The notes: generated from the sequence alone by a model not told the origin. 64,000 nt of DNA from Daphnia pulex (GCF_021134715.1 NC_060023.1:6386001-6450000); one strand, 5' to 3'; positions 46,907-57,776 are shown, numbered from the stretch's first letter. A program made the numbers and translations.

Positions 46907-47313
46907 TGCCTCAAGCTATATTCTATCAGCAGTAGTGTAGTATTCAGGGTGGTGAATTTCACCAGCACGGAAGAGAGCTTCAACCAAACCAAGGTAAGCC
47001 TTTTTCTGAGATTGTGTTTGTTCACTCTGCATGATACTTTAGAAAAATGTAGAATTTACGACAAATTAAATACAAGATAAATGAATATACCAAGTTGGTT
47101 GAACCTAACAGACAGCTTGAACTGGAGTCCCTTCCGGTATCCGGACTGCTATTGTGTGCTCTTGATCTAGACTCTTTTCTTCCCAGTCTAATTAAATTTT
47201 GATTTTTTTTTATTTAATGCTTTTTTATAATTTATGTACAGTATGTCCATTTCTAAAATAGGGGTTCCGATTTGGAACTTCACTACCTAATCAAAAATTC
47301 ACAGTTGTTTTAG

Positions 47314-47550
47314 ATTTGTGAAGAAGAGAATTATGAAGGGAGTTTTCAGCTAAACTCCTTAAGTATGATCTCGGAATCATATGTTTCTGTGATTGAAGAA
47401 GTTGGTAATGCCAGAGACATTGTTGTTTTAAACCTCATTGAAGAAGAAAATATTGTTTTACCAATGGATGGTGATATTGATGGAACACTGTTGATTGGTG
47501 TAAACTATCCACCGGGCTCGTTAGTAGAAGGGAATTTTGCAAAAATGTAG
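47314..47550 (+). pseudogene. Exon interrupted by an inserted element
   Basis: After a TTTTAG acceptor (47308-47313) an acidic frame runs in phase 0. It includes SVIEEVGNARDIVVLNLIEE and GTLLIGVNYPPGSLVEG. The stop TAG at 47548-47550 is made by the target TA plus the first G of the inserted inverted-repeat element. Immediately beyond the element (48894) the same frame is open for about 14 codons to a stop at 48936. I do not recognise the protein. Upstream exons were not identified with confidence. Confidence 0.4.
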
Positions 47551-48893
47551 GGGAGACCGGGGCTATGTGGGACATTTTTTTTCTTTACGCTGCCATTTAT
47601 ATAAAAATTAAAATTCTGAAAAAATTAAAGTATAGGGGTGATTCCCTGGCATTTATTTACATTTGGTAATTTTCTTAATTTTTTTCGTTGATTCGTTTAA
47701 GAGTTATGTGATGAAATGCCAACATGAAAAAATGCCGAAAAACAAAAAATTTTGGGTTAAACGAAACAGAGCCAGGGGTAAAATTGAACATCGTTTTTCT
47801 CTGCAACGGCTGAATTATATTTATTAAATAATGCACTGGTGAAAAGGAAATTCATTTCCCTTTCAGAAGTGCTGAATTTTTATTTATTTTATAAAGTAGA
47901 AGTGGAGATACTATAAAAAAAGTTTTTTCGATCATTTTTCCTTTGTTTTTGTTGCCAGGGGACGTTTTTCTGGAAATAACGTTAATCTGGCAATACCTGT
48001 TTTACCCCGTTTTCCATGTCCCGTTTAACCCGAACCCAAACAACATTAAATAAACTAAATTATTAAATACTTAGGAACCCATAACAAAAACAAAATACAG
48101 CACCTTAAACTAGAATAAAATTGCTATCAGATAGTTATTTGGGTTTTACAAAAATATTGATTTAAGTATCAATAAAATAAAAAACTAAACGTCTTAAATA
48201 TTTTTTCAGATTCCCATTTTTTAAATTTCCCATAGAACAAGAAAAATAAATCACAATTTCAAGAAATGAAGTTGTTTGTTCAAGAATGAAACCAAGAATC
48301 ACGTGATAAATAGGCCACTTCCTGCGTTTTAGAGGCGGGCCACGGAGTGGAAACTTTAAACGTAAATAACTCGTAAAGTAAATTTTTCCCAGCTATAGTA
48401 TGATTGGGAGATATTTTTTTTTCTCTTATTTTTAATATGTTTTATTTTTATTTTATTTTTTTTGCGCCATCCCCTATTGATGTTTTTCTTATTTTTAAAA
48501 GAAGCACGACAGTTCTACATTAAAAAGTTATTTAGTTATCAATTTATTTATTTTAAAAGCACCCTGTGGGGTAAGTTGTCAGAAATTTTGAGGGGCATGT
48601 TGGCATACAGATAACTCACCAGAGGGTGAATTGCAAGTTTTCAAAATTGGACGTAGATATTTTAGAGCAATGGAGAATCGTCAGTAGCCAACTTACCCCG
48701 TAGTTGGGGCAAGTTGACAGTTTTTTTTTTCTTGCAGTTTTTCTCGATTTCACAATTTCGTGTAAATGAACATTGTAAACAAATACGAACAATTCATAGA
48801 GAATTGAAATCTGAATCGGATTCATTCATTTTACCAGTAGTGTACTCAAAAAATTCAGAAAAAATGCACCTGCCAACTAGCCCCTCTCTCCCC
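47550..48893. mobile_element. Non-autonomous inverted-repeat element (MITE-like), TA target
   Basis: The ends GGGGAGACCGGGGCTATGTGGG and, inverted from the right, GGGGAGAGAGGGGCTAGTTGGC match in about 18 of 22 positions. Both sides are flanked by TA, the target of Tc1/mariner-like elements. Inside, GTGGGGTAAGTTGTCAG (48567) and TACCCCGTAGTTGGGGCAAG (48695) are further partial copies of the end motif. No transposase frame occurs in the 1,344 bases. Confidence 0.75.
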
Positions 48894-49365
48894 TACAACA
48901 GATTAGCAATTGCATTCGCTAATCAAAAAGTTCCTTAAACAGATCAACACGATTAGGTAATCAAAACATCTATTAACAGATGTTAATCAGCTAACTTAGC
49001 TAACCACGAAATCGCTGTGAAAAACCAAAATTATCTTGCGCTGCCAGTCTGCTGCTCACTTTTTTTAGCAAGCAGGGATAACATATTTGTTTTTGATAAA
49101 CCTACCCCAAAACCTTCAAATTTCAAGGAGATCAAGTAGATCCCTAGCAAAATATGATTCCTTCTCAAGCGACAAATGTTTCCTCAATTCAATTAGAAAG
49201 AGAACTGACGGAAAGAGGATGGTTTCATTTGCACCTGACACCAAAGTAAAATGCAAAAGTAAAATCAAAACTTTTTCCGTTCTTGACCCAATTGGCAAAG
49301 AAGGAACCAATTCGAACACACCCAGACCCCTCCCAAACGAATAATTTTTTTCCCTTCACTCAACT

Positions 49366-49402
49366 ATAAAAACCCCGATAGGGAAGATGAAAAGTATCAG
49401 TT
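49366..49402 (+). promoter_or_regulatory. TATA box and initiator of cuticle gene A1
   Basis: TATAAAAA at 49366-49373 is followed 31 bases later by the arthropod-type initiator TCAGTT (49397). The same arrangement precedes gene A2. Confidence 0.7.
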
Positions 49403-49427
49403 GTTCTACAAATCAACCGAATTCAAC

Positions 49428-50219
49428 ATGAAGTTGGTAAGGAGATGACACGCAAGGCATTTAATCAGTCAACAGTCGTCGAATTCATTTATGCTTTAAT
49501 TGCCTCAGACTTGGGACTAAACTATGTGAAATATTATTTTCTAGTTTGCTATCGCCACTGTCTTGGCCGTCGCTGCCGCTGCCCCTTCTAGCTACAAGCC
49601 GGAATACAAAGCCCCAGCTTACGCTGCCCCAAGTTACTCTGCTCCGGCTTACGTTGCCCCAAGCTACTCTGCTCCGGCTTACGCTGCTCCGGCCTACGCC
49701 AAGGATAACAAATACGCCGGCATCACCGTCACCAGCCAATCTGATGAGCGCAATCTCGACGGCAGCAGCCAGTGGAGGTAATAAAAATCAACGAAATGTT
49801 AATTCTACTTTATTTACTAGTTATAACCTTGATGGATTCAATCGGTTAATCATTTCTTGATAATGATTAATATGTGCAGCTACGCCCAGTCTGACTACAC
49901 GACCCGCGAGGAATCGCAGGTGCAGAAGAAGCTCCAAGGCGTCGCCTACGACTCTTACGGCAAAGCAACTTACGAGGATGTGATGGGTAACACCAACAAG
50001 GGATCTTCTTACTGGGTTTCCCCCGAAGGCGAGAAATTCACTTTGACCTGGGTCGCTGATGAGCAGGGATTCAAACCCAAGGGCGACCACTTGCCCGTCG
50101 CTCCCGTCCACGTCTACGAACTCCCCGTCGCTCCCGTCCATGAATACGAACTCCCAGTTGCTCCCGCTCTCCCCTACAAACGCACCGGACTCGGTTATTC
50201 CGGCACCAGTTTTTATTAA
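49428..50219 (+). CDS. RR-1 cuticle protein A1
   Basis: Exons are 49428-49436, 49545-49777 and 49880-50219, giving 193 residues. The first exon has only MKL, the usual layout of arthropod cuticle genes, and exon 2 completes a signal peptide (FAIATVLAVAAAAPS). Residues about 20-50 are repeats of the AP(A/S)Y type. The chitin-binding Rebers-Riddiford domain runs from about residue 70 to 160 and ends YWVSPEGEKFTLTWVADEQG, then F.P.GDHLP, an RR-1 signature typical of soft cuticle. A C-terminal repeat of ELPVAPVH follows. The protein would be secreted and bind chitin in the exoskeleton. AATAAA lies near 50312. It is nearly identical to A2 at 56021-56827. Confidence 0.95.
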
Positions 50220-50579
50220 ATTATTAAATTATTAGACCAATGAATGATTGAATGATGTCATATTTGATATTTGATGTTTTCTTTGCGATAACGTTGAGTG
50301 TGATTTGTATAAATAAATACAAATTAGGCTCTTAATTAATCTATAATTAACGTTAAGTTCTATTTTTACGAATTCATCAGAGAATTTAGTGATAAGCTAT
50401 TCTCCAATTTCGTATGGCAGTATAGGTAAAGAATTTATGCAAGGGACAAAAAAAAAGATTCTTCAGTTCTTCCAATTTTATCTAATATGAAAAGTAAATT
50501 AATATTTAATATATTGTAAAAATAGTTTTGGTATTTATCATATCTTGCAATAAGTGAAATCAAAAATGTTTTGTTTTAA

Positions 50580-50925
50580 AGGGCGCTCAACTGCTCAAGG
50601 GCGTTGTCTGACAAATCTGCGGGGAATGCTTGCGAATATATAGGTGAATTGGCTTTGAGCAGCTTTGAGTTTGTTACGTATCACTTATGACCAAAAGAAG
50701 AAACACGAAAGAATGAAAACGAATAACTGGAAACCGGGCGCTCTCTCTTATTACTGGCGAGTATAATCTGATTTTGTACCATATAGGAGGACCTAATCTA
50801 TTCCAGACATTACAGTGTTAAACTCTTTCAACAAACAACATGAACACGCAGGTAGCCAATAAACAGGAATTCTTCGTGGATATTTCGCAACGCATATTGG
50901 AACTTGATCTGCTTGAAATAATATT
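50580..50925 (+). pseudogene. Orphan promoter and exon 1 of a lost cuticle gene
   Basis: This block is homologous to the promoter, exon 1 and part of intron 1 of gene B (57540-57860). Shared pieces include AAGGGCGTTGTCTG, GGTGAATTGGCTTTGAGC, CACTTATGACCAA, GTATAATCTG and ATGAAC at 50840, followed by a GT donor at 50852. Homology stops near 50925, before exon 2. So the signal peptide and chitin-binding exons are gone and no protein can be made. The TATA sequence is weakened to GTATAATC. Confidence 0.8.
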
Positions 50926-51324
50926 TGACTTATAAAACCCAAATAAAAATAAGAAATTTCCGAGGATATTTCTTTTTCATGTTTAGACTGTTTACACTCA
51001 CTCCTACTTCATAAAATGTTATTTGACTAAAGATACTGACCCGGAACGTCCACAAGAACATTATAATAGGGTGCTGTAAACATTTAGTCTCTGACTTCCA
51101 TTTGGACTTATTTCTTCCAGTGACCTTTAAAGGAGTTGGACAAATGGTAATGGCTGAACATTACAATATGGCACGTTAGGTTAAACTACTTGTCGCTGTT
51201 TCAAATGTTCAAAAAATGTAGGCCTAGTTGGGTCATCAACCGAGTACTAATTGATCTGCCACATTATTAATGAATTTATTTGTACGTGTAAATATTTTGA
51301 AGCTTGATCAGCGGTGGACGCATT
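50926..51324. other. Gene-free spacer
   Basis: Nothing was recognised. Confidence 0.4.
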
Positions 51325-51783
51325 TTATTTGTCACCTGATGTTACGTTAAATAAGCTTTGTACTATACAATAACACTGCGTTTCTGTTAAACAGTTGTCC
51401 TTGTGCAGCAAAGCGTCGAACCATTGGAACTGCCGGCAAGGGATTCGATAGTCAGCGTGTTGTCCGTCAACGTGTACACTGTGCCCACAGTGGGTGACCC
51501 GGTGATGAGGGTTGTTCCGCTGGTGCTGTAAAACTGTCAAAATCATTGGGTAATCAAAGAAATTGTGCGCTTTAGCATTATTTGTATCACAATTCACCGT
51601 GGTGTACGTGCCAGCCTACGTTCCTATATTAGACGGCCGTACAACTAATTTGAATTTTGCTCCAAACAAACGGCTACCGTGGCTAGACACTGTGCCGTTT
51701 GTGTCCCGGGAGTTCGGATCGGTTCGGATGGTTTTGTACGATCCAGTCGTCGTTGTGGAGCACGTGACATGCCAGACAGAATA

Positions 51784-51807
51784 AACGAGAGATTATAATC
51801 TCTCGTT
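51784..51807. repeat. Perfect 24-bp palindrome
   Basis: AACGAGAGATTA followed by its exact reverse complement, no loop. It borders the minisatellite. Confidence 0.85.
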
Positions 51808-51814
51808 GTATAGT

Positions 51815-51950
51815 TGTCGGCGTCGTAGTAGTTGTCGGAGTTGTTGTTGTCGTCGGAGTTGTTGAAGTTGTGTTGTTGTCGTCGGAGTAGTAGTTGTTGA
51901 AGTTGTAGTTGTTGAAGTTGTAGTTGTTGAAGTTGTTGTTGGGACTTGGG
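51815..51950 (+). repeat. Minisatellite, GTTGTAGTTGTTGAA-type units
   Basis: About three exact 15-base units lie at 51893-51940, with degenerate GTTGTTG-rich units on the left. Confidence 0.85.
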
Positions 51951-52130
51951 GTTATTGTTGTGCTTAATGTTGAAGTTATTTGTTGACATTGTGGTATCCT
52001 CCTGCACGACCAAAAATGGCGAAATGATTGAAATGAGATTTAATTTCCCAAAGGCCAAGCCAACGGACCCCAGAATCATGCAGACTCGCTATCCAAATTA
52101 TCTTCTTTCGATGTTCAAATTCTTCGTCTG

Positions 52131-53418
52131 AAAAAAAATGAAATGAATCAACCAGCATTCCAAGAATTAATGTATAGCGACTTTTATGTACAGACAGTAC
52201 AGTGTACTAAACTTGAAGTCTCATTCAATCAACAATTTATCCTTTACATCATTACAGTTCAGTTTATTATTCTCATGATGATTTAAATTCATTTCGTCGT
52301 CTGAAGGTGTTTCGGTGTATATTTGATTCCATAACGATAGTTGGATAATATTTCCAATGCTTATTAATGCTGCTCGCGAAACTTATCGAGGTATTGAATT
52401 TGTTTGCTGACAAAATTATGGTTACAACAGCACTGCTGCTGGAGGCGACGTTTTTGGACGTTTTCCCATCGCTCGGGATTTATTCGTCGCTGAGAGTTGC
52501 ACATCCACAGAGATGAAACTTGTAGCAGACCGGGGAACAGAACCTTTGATTTAAATGAACAATTTGAGATAGTTCGAAATAAAAGCAAACACCGTCATCA
52601 GTTGAAAATTGTAAGCGCGCTTTATATAAAGGTAAGTTTAAGTAGGCTAATATCAGTTTTAAACTACCAAGAAAGTAGCTGATTGAATCACACTATTCAT
52701 ACTGATGAACTTATTTGCATTTTGTTGAAGCGGGAGTCGAATTACGAGGGCCTATCACCAAGAAATATGTCGTAAACTTTATTGGTTCTTAACTGGCGAT
52801 GCTCACTCACGAAACTGATATCCTCGTATGGTCGCCTCACCGCGTGATAAGGTGGAATCGCTACCCTTCGTTTTACTGTAGTTCTTATTCAGGTCTTGGT
52901 TAACATACGAGAAAATGCTGGTTATGAAAATAAATGTCTATTTTTCTTCAAAAATTGCCAGAAATACAAAATTAGAATTCGTGTCTAAAAATATGGCCAA
53001 ATTTTGTCACGAGCATAGGGATGCCTTTTAACGATTTTACAGCAGTTTGTATTTTTATTGGTAAGAGAAAACCGGTTTGATATTAACGCCATAGGCTACT
53101 AATATATTTTTCCACAGTAATTTAATGCCCACAGGGACTTTCGGTATTGGGCGGATAACGTCGAAATAAAAATGAACTAAATTTAATCGAAATAATTTAA
53201 TCGAAAATTAATTGTGAATAACTTCCTTACAAGTGGTAACCTTCCTCCATAACCTTTTTAAGACAGAGAACTGACCGCTTTACATTGTTAAAAGCACAAA
53301 TTTATTATACTTTTTTAGCAAATCGATTGTGTCAGAAAGTAAATATAGCAAGGTCATTCATTCACGCGAATTAAATAATGTAAAATTAAAAAGTAAAAAC
53401 AGTGCGCGATCAGTTGAG
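52131..53418. other. Spacer without supported gene
   Basis: A minus-strand frame at 52588-52364 is Cys- and Gln-rich (RRLQQQCCCNHNF). It may be a scrap of a gene, but it has no splice context. Confidence 0.35.
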
Positions 53419-53765
53419 TCAAGCATTAGCATAATCTTCAATTGGAACCGGAACTGTAGATCCATCGGCAACCGTCTCTTTGTCGTTTCTTGTTGGCCGG
53501 TAATAAGGCGCACCAGCAGCAACAGCTTGTCCAGCTCCGGCGTATTGCATCACCCAAGTCTGTGCGAAAACTGAAAATATGAAAATGTTATGCCAACTTG
53601 AAAGTGGATTGTGCACAATTTTACCCTATCAGACATCTGCGGAGCACCGGCGTATTGGACGAACTTCGGGCCAGCAGCTCCGTATCCAGCGGGGTAAACG
53701 GCATATTGTTGGGGTGCAACACCCTGGTCAGCAACAACAGCAGGGACCTGGACAGGAGCTGCGTA
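53419..53765 (-). pseudogene. Truncated cuticle-like protein gene
   Basis: Two minus-strand blocks, 53765-53625 and 53570-53419, read as Ala/Val/Pro/Tyr-rich repeats of the YAAPVQVPAVVAD and KFVQYAGAP type, ending VPVPIEDYANA. Such low-complexity repeats are common in structural cuticle proteins without the RR domain. The 5' side ends at a TAA at 53768, where unrelated LIM sequence begins, and the splice phases between the blocks do not agree. It is thus a 5'-deleted relic. Confidence 0.55.
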
Positions 53766-53780
53766 TTAAGCGGCAGCCAC

Positions 53781-53966
53781 GAACGGATTTTGGAGAGCAC
53801 GAACGAGACCGAGCACACCCAAGAGCTCTTCTGCAGGTCCTGTTACGGCAAGAAATTTGGACCCAAAGATTACCGTTACGGCGGCGGTAGAGCTGGAGTC
53901 CCATCTATGGACGACGGAACCGGCTCGTCACTCCACGTCACTTTTGCCGCTGTGTCAGAAATGCCG
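53781..53966 (+). pseudogene. Muscle LIM protein exon fragment
   Basis: The plus-strand frame reads ILESTNETEHTQELFCRSCY, then GKKFGPKDYRYGGG and SMDDGTG. This matches the end of a LIM domain and the linker of muscle LIM proteins (CSRP/Mlp type, consensus CxxCYGxKxGPKGYGxGGG). The beginning of the LIM domain, with its first zinc ligands, is missing. So only the last Cys pair of the second finger remains. It lies directly against the cuticle-like relic on the other strand. Confidence 0.65.
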
Positions 53967-54910
53967 GACTTGAGATTGAGGAACCACGCCTCCAAAACGA
54001 CGACAAACAAGCTCAACAATGACAGGCTCACAATTACAGTCTAATATAGGAAATAAGACCATAAAACACAATGAAAAGACCAAATAAAATAATTCACAGA
54101 TTAACATAACTATATAAAAATTCATTTTATACCTTCATTTTCAATAGAGTTGGAAGAGACAAGTTGTGCCGTGGAAGATAAAATGGGATCTGCATACCAT
54201 CTGCCAAGTCACGTCGAGCTTTTATCTCGTCTCATCGAATCCATAAATCACCTCGAGCTATTGGCGCTAATAAGCTTTTCAAGGTAACATTCCTGTCTGC
54301 TATTGATGGAGGTGGAGACCAATTACTATTATCAAATTCTGATTCACTTTAAACAGATTAAAAAGTGGCGCGCACATTTGAATGGTCTGTAACTGCTATC
54401 GTGGTACGGTATACAGCTATACACCCATTTTTAGGCTGGGAAAATATAATGGCTATCGAGTTCTGCTCGAAGTACATTATTCTGCTATTTTTTTTTATTC
54501 GTGTATGTAGTGAATTCAAAGAATTAAATTTATCTCAGGAAGGAACAAAACCTCTTAATGTGTATTTACGCTAGAATTTACGTTCACGTCATCCCTGCGT
54601 CATGCAAAATATAATTAAGAAACGAAAACGTTATTACAGAAGAAATCCCGTTTCCATCTATGAAATTATAGTACAATTACTTCGTTGTAAAAATAATAAA
54701 TCCATTTGGATATTATCTTTCCGTAGACAAGGGATTTTCATAAAACGATGTTTATTTATCAGAATATCACACACAAATAAATCCAACTGCCCCTCTGGAT
54801 TGATAAGATGAAATTGAAACTTGAGCAAACACATAAAATAATTTCCATTTGTTTGATCACGGTGTACGCTATTTTATCAAAATATTTCAAATTATACCAC
54901 ATCAAAATCT
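53967..54910. other. Gene-free stretch
   Basis: No exon or repeat was recognised. Confidence 0.4.
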
Positions 54911-55022
54911 GCCTCCTGAGAGGATTGAACTCTTGGCCTTTGGTTTGCTTTATGTTATCTGCTCTTTTCTTGGTAACTTTTCTTTGTATAAGACCAAAGC
55001 TCTACCACTGAGCTAAGAAGGC
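54911..55022 (-). tRNA. Intron-containing tRNA, Thr-type body with anticodon TAT
   Basis: On the minus strand the acceptor stem GCCTTCT pairs with AGGAGGC. The D-arm GCTCAGTGGTAGAGC gives a good A box. The anticodon stem TTGGT/ACCAA is perfect, and GAGTTCAATCC serves as the B box. The loop reads C T TAT A, then an intron of about 41 bases after position 37, the canonical site. TAT would decode Ile AUA, but the body is that of tRNA-Thr (compare the neighbour). One base, TGT to TAT, would explain it. A TTTT terminator follows the 3' end by four bases. Confidence 0.65.
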
Positions 55023-55268
55023 ACAGGTGAATCTCAAATAGGCTATTTTTTAAATGGTAATATTTGTTTGAAGCGTGATTTGGAAAACATTCTAGAAGCT
55101 TCCGCGCTGCGCAAAATTCAGATAATTAAAGTGTTATCTACGTTTCTCAAGGAAGAGTTCATTACGTTTAGATACTCAGTCTTCTCAAATTTACAGCTAT
55201 TCAATGGAATATAGAGCTTCAAAAATATTTTATTGCGGGTTTTATTATATCGTTCAAATGTGATTACT

Positions 55269-55388
55269 GCCTCCTAAGAGGATTGAACTCTCGGCCTTTG
55301 ATTAGCTATACATTTAATTAATACTAATCTCTTTAATTTCCCTATACGAGTCTACGAGACCAACGCTCTACCACTGAGCTAAAGAGGC
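55269..55388 (-). tRNA. Intron-containing tRNA-Thr (CGT)
   Basis: On the minus strand the body GCCTCTT...AGGAGGC with D-arm GCTCAGTGGTAGAGC and loop C T CGT A fits tRNA-Thr for ACG codons. An intron of about 49 bases interrupts the anticodon loop at the canonical position. The stem TTGGT/ATCAA has one G-U pair, and GAGTTCAATCC is the B box. It lies 247 bases from the related tRNA, same strand. No T-run follows closely, so expression is less certain. Confidence 0.65.
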
Positions 55389-55684
55389 ACACAAAATTAT
55401 ACAAAATTAGAAAACCTTAAAAGACTGGAATATTTACATGCTGAAAAAAAACGATAAGTTGCTCATAATCAATCTTTATGAAATATGAAACGAGAGAAAT
55501 AAAAACTAAAAGAATTCCATTTTAACTAAAAACTTTATAATGCTAAACCGAGAGACCGATGCTAGCTCTTATTCTTAGTCATGTTTCCGACTTAAAGCAA
55601 CTTACGACATACCAAGATTCAAAAATCTTCCGCAGTCATTCACATCACAAATGATACCGTACTATATTTACCATTTTTTAAATA
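55389..55684. other. Spacer
   Basis: Nothing was recognised up to the start of the duplicated cuticle unit. Confidence 0.4.
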
Positions 55685-55957
55685 AGTCTTCAAACTTCAA
55701 AGGGATCATTTAGTTCTCCTGAAAAATAAGATTCTTTCTCGGACAAAAAATTTTACCGCAATTCAATTAGAGACGACTGCGAAAGTGAATGGAATTCGTT
55801 TGCACTTGACACCAAAATAAAATGCAAAAGTAATATTTGCAAGACTTTGTTCCGTTCGTGACCCAATTTGCAAAGAAGGAACCACATTCGAACACACCCA
55901 GACCCCTCCCAAAAGGATCATTTTTTCTCCCTTCACCCGTTCCCATTCACACCCAAC

Positions 55958-55995
55958 TATAAAAGCCCAGATAGAGAATATGAAAAGTATCAGTT
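55958..55995 (+). promoter_or_regulatory. TATA box and initiator of cuticle gene A2
   Basis: TATAAAAG at 55958-55965 and TCAGTT at 55990, spaced as in gene A1. Confidence 0.7.
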
Positions 55996-56020
55996 GTTCT
56001 AGAAATCAACCGAATTCAAC

Positions 56021-56827
56021 ATGAAGCTGGTAAGGCGACGACATACAATCACACCAATGGCATTTAATCAGTCAGCAAAACAGCCATCGAATTCATTTGT
56101 GCTTGAATTGCCTCAGACTTGGGACTAAACTAAGTGAAATATTATTTTCTAGTTTGCTATCGCCACTGTCTTGGCCGTCGCTGCCGCTGCCCCTTCTAGC
56201 TACAAGCCGGAATACAAAGCCCCCGCCTACGCTACCCCAAGCTACTCTGCTCCGGCTTACGCTGCCCCAAGCTACTCTGCCCCGGCGTACGCTGCCCCGG
56301 CCTACGCCAAGGATAACAAATACGCCGGCATCACCGTCACCAGCCAATCTGATGAGCGCAATCTCGACGGCAGCAGCCAGTGGAGGTAATAAAAATCAAC
56401 GAAATGTTAATTCTACTTTATTTGCCAGTTATAACCTTGATGGATTCAATCGGTTAATCATTTCTTGATAATGATTAATATGTGCAGCTACGCCCAGTCT
56501 GACTACACGACCCGCGAGGAATCGCAGGTGCAGAAGAAGATGCAAGGCGTCGCCTACGACTCTTACGGCAAAGCAACTTACGAGGATGTGATGGGTAACA
56601 CCAACAAGGGATCTTCTTACTGGGTTTCCCCCGAAGGCGAGAAATTCACTTTGACCTGGGTCGCTGATGAGCAGGGATTCCAACCCAACGGCGACCACTT
56701 GCCCGTCGCTCCCGTTCACGTCTACGAACTCCCCGTCGCTCCTGTCCATGAATACGAACTCCCAGTTGCTCCCGCTCTCCCATACAAACGCACCGGACTC
56801 GGTTATTCCGGCAACAGTTATTACTAA
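56021..56827 (+). CDS. RR-1 cuticle protein A2
   Basis: Exons are 56021-56029, 56153-56385 and 56488-56827, giving 193 residues and the same layout as A1. The signal peptide MKLFAIATVLAVAAAAPS is identical. The AP(A/S)Y repeats and the RR-1 domain (YWVSPEGEKFTLTWVADEQG, then FQPNGDHLP) differ from A1 at only a few residues, and the end is GNSYY instead of GTSFY. Intron 2 is almost base-identical to that of A1, while intron 1 and the promoter are clearly diverged. It would be a secreted chitin-binding cuticle component. Gene B follows 950 bases downstream in the same direction, so the two likely share regulation in moulting epidermis. Confidence 0.95.
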
Positions 56828-57693
56828 ATTATTAAATTATTAGACCAATGGATGCATAAATGATGTCATATTTGATGTTGTCTTCGCGTTAATGTTGAGT
56901 GTGATTGTATAAAAAAATATAAACCATCAAAGATTAAAACAAGTTGCCTAAGTTCTACTTTCACTTTTTACGAACTTCTAGCCGAGACTATAGTGATAAG
57001 ACTAAATTACTGTCCAACTTATTTTAAATTAATTTAATGGTTTTATTTAAGGAGAATGGAGACACACCCGGGAAGCGGGAACACTTTACGTGATTCGATA
57101 TAAACCATTTTTGTTTTATTATATTTTTTTCGAAATATTTCATTTGTTTGAGTCGTTTCCTATTTTTTCCGATTGGTTTTGAATAATGTAAGAAATTGAA
57201 TAGCGCTGAAAAGACGCAATCCGACACAATTTGCCAATTTCTATTTCACGAAACGGATATATTTCGGAATGGGTTGATGCCATTCAAAATGACTCTTTAC
57301 CATGGAGGCATGAACAAACGACAAATTTGAAAATCAAAAGTTGATTTCATCAAATAGTTTCTCTCCAGAAAATTGCGATTCTTTATTTCTCATCAATAAA
57401 ACGATAATCGTCGAAAAATTATTTTGTAATTCCGGAAACATCAGGGATGCGTGTTTCTAGATAAATAAATCGTGAAACCCAAAAATAATATCACAGCCTT
57501 GCGATAAGTGAAATCGCAATTTTTTTTTTTTTTGAAAGGGCCCTCAAGGGCGTTGTCTGGCAAAGCTGCGGGGAAATGCTTGCGGATATGGGTGAATTGG
57601 CTTTGAGCTTGTTACGAAACACTTATGACCAATAGAAGAAGCAAGAGAGTATGAAAACGTATCTGAAAACCACTCTCTCTTATTTCTGGCCAG

Positions 57694-57737
57694 TATATAA
57701 TCTGGTTTTATACTAAACTATATCCAGTCATACTTCA
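57694..57737 (+). promoter_or_regulatory. TATA box and initiator of cuticle gene B
   Basis: TATATAA at 57694-57700, with TTCAGTTC about 33 bases downstream. Confidence 0.6.
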
Positions 57738-57776
57738 GTTCTTGAACTCACCCAATTGCACCCAACAGACAACATC

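Larger units (their letters stand above)
51325..52130 (-). pseudogene. Possible Thr-rich secreted protein, broken
   Basis: On the minus strand an ATG at 52079 opens with a hydrophobic segment (LNLISIISPFLVV). It is followed by low-complexity sequence derived from a 15-base satellite. In another frame, 51790-51600 reads as a Ser/Thr-rich domain, CSTTTTGSYKTIRTDPNS and LFGAKFKLVV, then a TAG. After a TTTGACAG acceptor near 51542, SGTTLITGSPTVGTVYTLT follows. The last two pieces look beta-rich, possibly Ig-like, which is a guess. Frames change within the satellite. Confidence 0.3.

Noticed and set aside
49485-49739. Gly/Ser/Val-rich minus-strand frames over cuticle exon 2 (also 56093-56347)
   Set aside because: Exact antisense of the coding repeats; duplicated only because the gene is.
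53579-53890. Basic Arg/Gln-rich plus-strand frame
   Set aside because: Shadow of the LIM fragment and the cuticle-like relic in other frames.
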